Shown one piece after another: positions 8,111 through 16,734 of a stretch of DNA of 16,734 nt. The DNA is taken from NCBI GenBank assembly GCA_036401755.1, contig DASWUD010000261.1, positions 1 through 16,734 of the forward strand. Reading direction: 5' to 3'. Position numbers and translations under genes: made by a program. Below the pieces are notes generated by a model. It was not told where the DNA came from, ran no database searches, and saw nothing but the letters and a program-made list of their open reading frames with translations. Source of the stretch: DASWUD01 sp036401755 (lineage in GTDB: Bacteria; Pseudomonadota; Gammaproteobacteria; Thiohalomonadales; Thiohalomonadaceae). Position 1 is the first letter of the stretch. Every line of letters begins with the position of its first letter.

Positions 8111-9142
8111 ATGGCGGAATATACTTTGGCACAGCTGGCCGAGCAGGTGGCGGGGCGCGTGGTGGGCGATGGTGATGTCCGCATCAACGGCGTGGGGACA
8201 CTCACCCACGGCCATGAGGGGCAGATCACTTTTCTCAACAACCCGCGCTATCGGCGTTATCTGGCCGAGACGCACGCCTCGGCGGTGATCCTCAGCGAAG
8301 ATGATCTGGAACACTGCCCGGTCAATGCACTGGTGGTGCGTCGCCCCTACGTGGTCTACGCACGGTTGACTGCACTGTTTGCACCGCAACGCGAGGCGGG
8401 TGGCTTTATCCATCCCAGTGCCGTGGTGAGTGCCGATGCAACGATCTCAGGCTCGGCACGTATCGAAGCCAACTGCGTGGTTGGAGCAGGCTGTGTCATC
8501 GGTGAACAGGTACGCATCGGTCCCGGTTGTGTCATCGAGAATGATTGCTGGGTGGGTGACGGCAGTCAGCTGATGGCCAACGTTACCCTCTATCATGGCA
8601 CGCAGCTGGGGCAGCGCGTGACGATTCACGCCGGGGCGGTGATCGGCAGCGACGGTTTCGGCTTTGCCAACGAAGGTGGACGCTGGATCAAGATCCACCA
8701 GCTTGGCTGCGTGCGCATCGGTGACGATGTGGAGATCGGTGCCAACACTACCATCGATCGTGGCGCCATCGAGGACACCATCATCGGCAGTAACGTGATC
8801 CTCGATAACCTTATCCAGATTGCCCACAACGTCCGCATCGGTGACGGCACCGCCATGGCGGGTTGTGTCGGAGTGGCGGGGAGCGCGGTGATTGGCCGTA
8901 ATTGTGCCATCGGTGGCGGCGCGGGTATTCTGGGACATCTGGAGATCGCCGATGGTGTCACGGTTACCGCCATGTCACTGGTGACAAAATCGATCAAAGA
9001 ACCCGGCGTCTACTCCGCGGGCACACCGCTGGAGCCAAGCGCCCAGTGGCAGAAAAATTATGCACGGTTCAAGCAACTGGATGAGATGGCAAGACGGCTG
9101 CGTGCACTGGAACACGAACTCAACGAACTGAAGAAGGGGTAA
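8111..9142 (+). CDS. lpxD: UDP-3-O-(3-hydroxyacyl)glucosamine N-acyltransferase
   Basis: LpxD transfers a 3-hydroxyacyl chain from ACP to the amine of UDP-3-O-acyl-glucosamine, the third step of lipid A synthesis in the cytosol. The 343-residue protein (E. coli 341) has an N-terminal uridine-binding domain (about 1-100, including FLNNPRYRRYL), a left-handed beta-helix of hexapeptide repeats (about 100-290), and a C-terminal helix (ARFKQLDEMARRLRALEHEL). The catalytic His is His239 in IQIAHNVRIGDG, the same number as in E. coli, with His276 also conserved. Residue 290, which aligns without gaps to the E. coli acyl-ruler Met290, is Leu. The Shine-Dalgarno is weak and the start lies 12 bases after skp. 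The next gene follows after four bases. Confidence 0.98.
   Translation: MAEYTLAQLAEQVAGRVVGDGDVRINGVGTLTHGHEGQITFLNNPRYRRYLAETHASAVILSEDDLEHCPVNALVVRRPYVVYARLTALFAPQREAGGFIHPSAVVSADATISGSARIEANCVVGAGCVIGEQVRIGPGCVIENDCWVGDGSQLMANVTLYHGTQLGQRVTIHAGAVIGSDGFGFANEGGRWIKIHQLGCVRIGDDVEIGANTTIDRGAIEDTIIGSNVILDNLIQIAHNVRIGDGTAMAGCVGVAGSAVIGRNCAIGGGAGILGHLEIADGVTVTAMSLVTKSIKEPGVYSAGTPLEPSAQWQKNYARFKQLDEMARRLRALEHELNELKKG
9134..9139 (+). promoter_or_regulatory. Shine-Dalgarno that favours the TTG start of fabZ
   Basis: AAGGGG at the very end of lpxD is seven bases from TTG 9147 and 16 bases from the in-frame ATG 9156. The spacing favours TTG as the initiation codon. Confidence 0.6.
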
Positions 9143-9146
9143 CACG

Positions 9147-9593
9147 TTGAACACGATGGACATCTACGAGATTCTCGAATACCTGCCGCACCGCTTTCCG
9201 TTTTTGCTGGTCGACAAGGTGGTCGACTACAAGGCTGGCGAGTATCTGATTGCGGTAAAAAACGTGTCGGTCAACGAACCCTTCTTCCCCGGCCACTTCC
9301 CGCAGCGCCCGGTCTTTCCCGGTGTGCTGATCATGGAGGCGTTGGCCCAGGCTACCGGCCTGCTGGCCTTCAAGACCCAGGGCAAGAAACCCGACGGCAG
9401 TTCACTCTACTATTTCGCCGGCATCGACAACTGCCGCTTCAAGCAGCCGGTGCAGCCTGGCGATCAACTGTTCCTCGAGGTGAAGTTGCTCACCACCAAG
9501 CGCAACATCTGGAAGTTCAGCGCCGAGGCGAAGGTGGATGGCAAGGTGGTCGCCAGCGCCGAACTGATGTGTGCAGAACAGGTGACGGCATGA
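9147..9593 (+). CDS. fabZ: 3-hydroxyacyl-ACP dehydratase
   Basis: FabZ dehydrates (3R)-hydroxyacyl-ACP in the elongation cycle of type II fatty-acid synthesis. It competes with LpxA and LpxD for the same hydroxyacyl-ACP pool, which explains its place between them. The hot-dog-fold protein is 148 residues (E. coli 151). It has PHRFPFLLVDKV near the N terminus and the active-site helix region PGHFPQRPVFPGVLIMEALAQ with catalytic His50 and Glu64. The chosen start is TTG 9147, because AAGGGG is seven bases away; ATG 9156 would give a 145-residue protein but is 16 bases from it. As I recall, E. coli fabZ also begins with TTG. The stop overlaps lpxA by ATGA, so the two are coupled. Confidence 0.95.
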   Translation: MNTMDIYEILEYLPHRFPFLLVDKVVDYKAGEYLIAVKNVSVNEPFFPGHFPQRPVFPGVLIMEALAQATGLLAFKTQGKKPDGSSLYYFAGIDNCRFKQPVQPGDQLFLEVKLLTTKRNIWKFSAEAKVDGKVVASAELMCAEQVTA

Positions 9594-10363
9594 GTATCCA
9601 TCCCACCGCCATCGTCGATCCCAATGCGCAGATCGCCCCGGATGTCACTATTGGTGCCTATTCGGTAATTGGCCCCGACGTTGAGATTGGGGACGGGACA
9701 TGGATAGGTCCCCATGTTGTAATTAATGGCCCTACAAAGATTGGTCGGGAAAACCGCATCTTTCAGTTCGCCTCGATCGGCGAGATTCCTCAGGACAAGA
9801 AGTACCGCAATGAGCGGACGCGTCTGGAGATCGGTGATCGCAACGTGATCCGCGAGGGGTGCACCATCAACCGTGGCACCCTTCAGGATCAGAGCCTGAC
9901 CCGTATCGGCAATGACAACTGGATCATGGCCTATGTGCATGTGGCTCACGACTGTATCGTCGGTAATAACACTACTATGTCCAATAACGTTGCCTTGGCG
10001 GGACACGTGACCGTTGGTGACTATGCCACCCTCGGCGGTTTCACCCTGGTTCATCAGTTCGTGTCGATTGGTGCCCACTCCTTCACGGGCATGGGTACAG
10101 GCGTCGGCAAGGACGTGCCGCCCTATGTGATGGTCGCCGGCAATCCGGCCGCGCCCCATGGCATCAACAGTGAAGGGCTGAAGCGGCGCGGATTTACCGC
10201 CGAACAACTTACCTCGCTGCGCCGTGCCTACAAGCTGCTCTACCGCTCCGGCAAGACGCTGGAAGAGGCCATGGCAGAGCTTACGCCCATGGCCGAGGGC
10301 GCTCCAGAAGTGGTTCCGCTCGTGCAGTTTCTCACCACGCAGACCCGCGGTATCGTGCGCTAA
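9590..10363 (+). CDS. lpxA: UDP-N-acetylglucosamine O-acyltransferase
   Basis: LpxA does the first step of lipid A synthesis, moving a 3-hydroxyacyl chain from ACP to the 3-OH of UDP-GlcNAc. The protein is 257 residues (E. coli 262). Hexapeptide repeats forming the left-handed beta-helix begin at the N terminus (IHPTAIVDPNAQI, VTIGAYSVIGPDVEIG). The catalytic base is His120 in VHVAHDC, and the C-terminal helical part has NSEGLKRRGF and YKLLYRSGKTLEE. The start is ATG 9590, overlapping the fabZ stop by four bases. Residue 168, aligned without gaps to Gly173 of E. coli, is Met; in P. aeruginosa a Met at this place limits the enzyme to C10 chains. A short run of less typical codons lies at about 9690-9750. 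Confidence 0.98.
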   Translation: MSIHPTAIVDPNAQIAPDVTIGAYSVIGPDVEIGDGTWIGPHVVINGPTKIGRENRIFQFASIGEIPQDKKYRNERTRLEIGDRNVIREGCTINRGTLQDQSLTRIGNDNWIMAYVHVAHDCIVGNNTTMSNNVALAGHVTVGDYATLGGFTLVHQFVSIGAHSFTGMGTGVGKDVPPYVMVAGNPAAPHGINSEGLKRRGFTAEQLTSLRRAYKLLYRSGKTLEEAMAELTPMAEGAPEVVPLVQFLTTQTRGIVR

Positions 10364-10381
10364 CGCGCTCATGCTTTCGTG

Positions 10382-11548
10382 ATGACACGGAGGTTGCGAA
10401 TCGGGATTGTCGCCGGAGAGACCTCCGGCGATCTGCTCGGCGCTGATCTGATCATCGCCATCCGTCGCCGCTATCCCGATGCCATCTTCGAAGGGATCGG
10501 CGGACCACGCATGGTTGCCGCGGGTTGTACCGCGATCTATCCCGCCGAGAAACTCGCGGTGATGGGCTTCGTCGAGGTGCTGCGCCATTTGCGCGAACTG
10601 CTCTCCATCCGCGCCCATCTTCACCACCATTTCATCAAAAGCCCACCCGATATTTTCATCGGCATCGATGCCCCCGATTTCAATCTGGCGCTGGAACGAC
10701 GCCTCAAGCAGGCGGGCATTCCAGCCATGCACTATGTGAGTCCCTCGGTGTGGGCGTGGCGGCGCGGCCGCCTGAAAAAGATCGGGCGCAGTGTCGATCG
10801 CATGCTGACCCTGTTTCCCTTCGAAGCCGAGCTCTATCACCAGCACCACATACCGGTCACCTTCGTCGGCCATCCGCTCGCCGATCAGATCCCGCTAGAG
10901 GTAGATCACAATGCGGCGCGGCAACAGTTGGGCTTGCCAACGGACAAGAAAATAATCGCCCTGCTGCCGGGTAGCCGACGCAGCGAGATGGGCTTTCTCG
11001 GCGCAGATTTCATTCGGGCGGCACGCTGGTTACTGCAGCAGCGCGGCGATCTCCATTTCGTGGTGCCATTGGTCAACGCTACCTTGCGGCAGATGTTCGA
11101 GGAGTATCTGCGCCAGGAGGAGGGTGAGCTGCCCATCACCCTGCTGGATGGTCACTCTCATGAGGCGATGGCCGCCGCCGATGCAGTATTGCTTGCCTCG
11201 GGCACCGCAACACTGGAGGCGCTGCTACTGAAACGGCCGATGGTGGTGGCCTATCGCCTGGCTCCGCTCACCTACTGGTTGGCCAAGCGACTGCTGCGCG
11301 TCCCCTGGTACTCACTGCCCAACAACCTCGCCGGGCGCAAACTGGTGGAGGAGATCACCCAGGATGAGGTGACCGGCGAGAATCTCGGCCGTGCCCTGCT
11401 TGAGCTACTCGACAGGCCTGCCGGCGAGGAACAGCGCAAAATCTACAATGAGCTTCATCGCCAGTTGCGCCGCGATGCCAGCGAGCGGGCCGCCGATGCG
11501 CTGCTTGCGCAGATCAACATTGATATCAAGGGTGTGGTGGCGCCATGA
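10382..11548 (+). CDS. lpxB: Lipid-A-disaccharide synthase
   Basis: LpxB (glycosyltransferase family 19) joins UDP-2,3-diacylglucosamine and lipid X to make the beta-1,6 lipid A disaccharide at the inner face of the inner membrane. The product is 388 residues (E. coli 382). It shows GIVAGETSGDLLGA (about 8-21), GIDAPDFNL with the conserved Asp96, YVSPSVWAWRRGR, VGHPLAD, the nucleotide-binding LLPGSRRSEM, and ASGTATLEALLL. ATG 10382 is preferred; the adjacent GTG 10379 would add one Met. There is no clear Shine-Dalgarno, and a four-codon frame (ATG 10371, stop TGA overlapping the lpxB ATG) precedes it. The gap after lpxA is only 18 bases, so carry-over of ribosomes is plausible. The 3' end overlaps rnhB by ATGA. 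Confidence 0.97.
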   Translation: MTRRLRIGIVAGETSGDLLGADLIIAIRRRYPDAIFEGIGGPRMVAAGCTAIYPAEKLAVMGFVEVLRHLRELLSIRAHLHHHFIKSPPDIFIGIDAPDFNLALERRLKQAGIPAMHYVSPSVWAWRRGRLKKIGRSVDRMLTLFPFEAELYHQHHIPVTFVGHPLADQIPLEVDHNAARQQLGLPTDKKIIALLPGSRRSEMGFLGADFIRAARWLLQQRGDLHFVVPLVNATLRQMFEEYLRQEEGELPITLLDGHSHEAMAAADAVLLASGTATLEALLLKRPMVVAYRLAPLTYWLAKRLLRVPWYSLPNNLAGRKLVEEITQDEVTGENLGRALLELLDRPAGEEQRKIYNELHRQLRRDASERAADALLAQINIDIKGVVAP

Positions 11549-12147
11549 GCGGACAGCTGACGCTGCAGCTCGGCAGCGCACAATTAGTCGCGGGCGTTGA
11601 TGAAGTAGGGCGTGGTCCCCTGTGTGGCGCCGTCGTCGCGGCGGCGGTCATACTCGACCCAGAGCGTCCCATCAAAGGGTTGGCCGACTCAAAAAAACTG
11701 AGTGAGGCGCGCCGCGAACAGCTGTTCGATATCATCTGCGCACGTGCCCTGGCGTGGTCCATCGGCCGGGCCGAGGTGGAGGAGATCGACCGCCTCAATA
11801 TCCTGCACGCCTCCATGCTCGCCATGCAGCGCGCCGTGGCGGGCCTCGATCCCGCTCCCACCCATGCGCTCATCGACGGCAACCGCTGCCCAAAACTCCC
11901 CTGTAGCGCAGAAGCGGTGATCAAGGGAGACAGCAAGGTGGCGGCCATCAGCGCGGCGTCGATCATCGCCAAGGTAAGCCGCGATCGCGAAATGGTGGAG
12001 CTGGATCGGATCTATCCAGGTTACGGCATCGCTCTCCACAAGGGATATCCAACTGAACTCCATCTTGAGGCGTTATCGCGTCTTGGCGTTACGCCTATCC
12101 ACCGTCGTAGTTTCGGACCCGTGCGACGGCTCCTCGACACCCCCTGA
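11545..12147 (+). CDS. rnhB: Ribonuclease HII
   Basis: RNase HII cuts the RNA strand of RNA-DNA hybrids and single ribonucleotides embedded in DNA, starting ribonucleotide excision repair. The 200-residue protein (E. coli 198) carries AGVDEVGRGPLCGAVVAAAV with catalytic Asp19 and Glu20, LIDGNRCP with Asp111, and KGDSK with Asp129, the full four-acid active site in the usual spacing. It also has ISAASIIAKVSRDREM and the closing GYPTELHLEAL...HRRSFGPVR block. ATG 11545 overlaps the lpxB stop by four bases, so expression is probably coupled to the lipid A genes although the function is unrelated. The stop codon lies in the loop side of a GC-rich hairpin (12139-12164). Confidence 0.98.
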   Translation: MSGQLTLQLGSAQLVAGVDEVGRGPLCGAVVAAAVILDPERPIKGLADSKKLSEARREQLFDIICARALAWSIGRAEVEEIDRLNILHASMLAMQRAVAGLDPAPTHALIDGNRCPKLPCSAEAVIKGDSKVAAISAASIIAKVSRDREMVELDRIYPGYGIALHKGYPTELHLEALSRLGVTPIHRRSFGPVRRLLDTP

Positions 12148-12164
12148 TGGTGGGACAGGGGGGT
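12139..12164 (+). terminator. GC hairpin at the end of rnhB, possible weak terminator
   Basis: CCCCCTG (12140-12146) is the exact reverse complement of CAGGGGG (12156-12162), with a nine-base loop. An extra A/T pair is possible in an alternative register (ACCCCC with GGGGGT). The stem covers the rnhB stop codon. A run of four T occurs only at 12177-12180, about 15 bases later, so this is not a textbook intrinsic terminator. It may instead attenuate read-through or stabilise the mRNA end of the upstream operon. Confidence 0.35.
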
Positions 12165-12236
12165 ATCGGTAAAGGATTTTCTGTCGTCACGGTGTCAAGT
12201 CTTGTCACCTATCTGCCGGCGGGGTAACTTGCCGCC
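12148..12236 (+). other. rnhB-dnaE intergenic region
   Basis: After eleven closely packed genes this 89-base gap is the first place for a new transcription start, and dnaE probably has its own promoter here or nearby. It contains the 3' arm of the GC hairpin and the T run at 12177-12180. I could not find a promoter I trust: TTGTCA (12202-12207) is a good -35 match, but the hexamer 17 bases on, TAACTT, is poor and ends six bases before the dnaE ATG. Confidence 0.3.
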
Positions 12237-15692
<3,456 letters not shown>

Positions 15693-15792
15693 CTTACCCA
15701 CCCCCAAACGTGTGAGTCGGGGCTGTATACGCCCCCTGACTAAATCGGTAAACTAGCCGCCCATCGAAACCACCGGACCAGACAAATCCGCG
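15693..15792 (+). other. dnaE-accA intergenic region
   Basis: This 100-base gap holds a hairpin (15715-15741) and the upstream region of accA. A TAAACT at 15749-15754 resembles a -10 box but lacks a matching -35, so I do not call a promoter. No clear Shine-Dalgarno precedes the accA ATG. Confidence 0.3.
15715..15741 (+). terminator. Hairpin downstream of dnaE
   Basis: GGGGC (15719-15723) pairs with GCCCC (15731-15735) around a seven-base loop TGTATAC. The stem continues as AGTC (15715-15718) with GACT (15738-15741) after a two-base bulge. No T tract follows, so it is either a weak or protein-dependent termination/processing site or an element in the accA leader. Type and strand are uncertain. 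Confidence 0.35.
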
Positions 15793-16734
15793 ATGAATCT
15801 GAATTTTCTCGATTTTGAACAGCCGATCGCCGAGCTTGAGGCCAAGATCGAAGAGTTGCGCTACGTGGGCGACGACGCCGAGATCAACATCAGCGACGAA
15901 ATCGGCCGCCTCCAGGCCAAGAGCAAGAGCCTGACCGAATCGATCTTCGCCAACCTCTCGCCCTGGCAAATCTCCCAGCTGGCGCGCCATCCGCAGCGCC
16001 CCTACACCCTCGACTACATCGAGCTGATCTTCACCGATTTCGAGGAGCTGCATGGTGATCGCGCCTATGCCGACGACCCCTCCATCGTGGGTGGCCTGGC
16101 CCGTCTCGACGGCCGTGCGGTGATGGTCATCGGCCAGCAGAAGGGGCGTGACACCAAGGAGAAGGTGCGCCGCAACTTCGGCATGCCCCGTCCCGAGGGC
16201 TACCGCAAGGCGCTGCGCCTGATGGAGATGGCGGAGCGGTTCAGCCTGCCGATCCTCACCTTTATCGACACCCCCGGCGCCTATCCCGGCGTTGGCGCCG
16301 AAGAGCGCGGCCAGTCCGAGGCGATCGCCCGCAACCTGTTTGAGATGTCGAAACTCAAGACCCCCATCATCTGCACCGTCATCGGCGAGGGGGGCTCGGG
16401 CGGCGCGCTGGCCATCGGTGTGGGCGACCGGGTCAACATGCTGCAGTACAGCACCTACTCGGTCATCTCCCCGGAAGGGTGTGCCTCCATCCTGTGGAAG
16501 AGCGCCGAAAAGGCCCCCGACGCCGCCGAGGCGCTGGGCATCACCTCCGGCCGCCTCAAGGAGTTGAAGCTCATCGACCAGATCATCCCCGAGCCGCTCG
16601 GCGGTGCCCACCGCGATCCGGAGCTGATGGCGCGCCGTCTCAAGGACGTGCTGCTGCAGACCCTCGACACCCTGGAGAAGACCCCCGTCGACAAGCTGCT
16701 CGACGCCCGTTATCAGCGGCTGATGTCGTTCGGT
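15793..16734 (+). CDS. accA: Acetyl-CoA carboxylase carboxyltransferase subunit alpha (3' end outside window)
   Basis: AccA, with AccD, forms the carboxyltransferase that moves the carboxyl group from carboxybiotin on AccB to acetyl-CoA, giving malonyl-CoA for fatty-acid synthesis. From ATG 15793 the frame stays open to the last base, giving 314 codons without a stop; E. coli AccA is 319, and the visible end RYQRLMSFG is the usual C-terminal motif, so only a few residues are missing. Key features are the N-terminal helix MNLNFLDFEQPIAELEAKI, the block ARHPQRPYTLDYIEL, the crotonase-fold FIDTPGAYPGVGAEERGQ, the oxyanion-type GEGGSGGALAIG (198-209), and ISPEGCASILWKSAEKAP. The region after the first helix (about residues 25-40) is a few residues shorter than in E. 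coli. Its place after dnaE is the usual one. Confidence 0.97.
   Translation, partial: MNLNFLDFEQPIAELEAKIEELRYVGDDAEINISDEIGRLQAKSKSLTESIFANLSPWQISQLARHPQRPYTLDYIELIFTDFEELHGDRAYADDPSIVGGLARLDGRAVMVIGQQKGRDTKEKVRRNFGMPRPEGYRKALRLMEMAERFSLPILTFIDTPGAYPGVGAEERGQSEAIARNLFEMSKLKTPIICTVIGEGGSGGALAIGVGDRVNMLQYSTYSVISPEGCASILWKSAEKAPDAAEALGITSGRLKELKLIDQIIPEPLGGAHRDPELMARRLKDVLLQTLDTLEKTPVDKLLDARYQRLMSFG

Noticed and set aside
9464..10873. Antisense open frame of 469 codons across fabZ, lpxA and lpxB
   Set aside because: It spans three intact essential + strand genes and has a shadow-like composition (Asp, His and Gly from reversed hexapeptide-repeat codons).
12202..12230. TTGTCA, 17-base spacer, TAACTT as a dnaE promoter
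   Set aside because: Only half of the -10 bases match, and the box ends six bases before the ATG, which would give a leaderless mRNA.

Overview
The window is a 16.7 kb stretch of a gammaproteobacterial chromosome, GC-rich (about 60% by eye). It holds the conserved translation / envelope-biogenesis / replication cluster that follows rpsB-tsf in this class. All recognised genes are on the + strand, and nothing mobile, phage-like or CRISPR-like was seen. The order is pyrH(partial)-frr-uppS-cdsA-dxr-rseP-bamA-skp-lpxD-fabZ-lpxA-lpxB-rnhB-dnaE-accA(partial). Having dxr after cdsA, rather than between frr and uppS as in E. coli, is the Pseudomonas-like arrangement. With the protein sequences this suggests a non-enteric gammaproteobacterium; I cannot name a genus.

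Layout: (1) 1-948, end of pyrH (UMP kinase) and frr (ribosome recycling factor). (2) 949-1073, a 125-base gap with a possible 19-codon leader ORF ending 4 bases before uppS. (3) 1074-12147, eleven genes from uppS to rnhB with overlaps of 4-16 bases or gaps of at most 22 bases, which looks like one long transcription unit. (4) 12148-12236, an 89-base gap preceded by a GC hairpin. (5) dnaE, 12237-15692. (6) a 100-base gap with a second hairpin. (7) accA, cut off by the window edge a few residues before its expected end.

Functionally the central block is the making of the cell envelope. UppS makes the C55 lipid carrier and CdsA makes CDP-diacylglycerol. Dxr commits carbon to the MEP isoprenoid pathway that feeds UppS. 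RseP is the site-2 protease of the envelope-stress pathway. BamA and Skp insert and chaperone outer-membrane proteins. LpxD, LpxA and LpxB build lipid A. FabZ and AccA belong to fatty-acid synthesis, which shares the 3-hydroxyacyl-ACP pool with LpxA/LpxD. RnhB and DnaE are replication and genome-maintenance proteins carried with the cluster.

I see no undescribed biological system here; this is a housekeeping region. The points worth a second look are residue-level or regulatory: a Met at the acyl-chain ruler position of LpxA (predicting C10 rather than C14 lipid A acylation), a possible leader peptide before uppS, a TTG start for fabZ, a cysteine pair in a BamA surface loop, a clamp-binding motif in DnaE without its usual Gln, and two intergenic hairpins.
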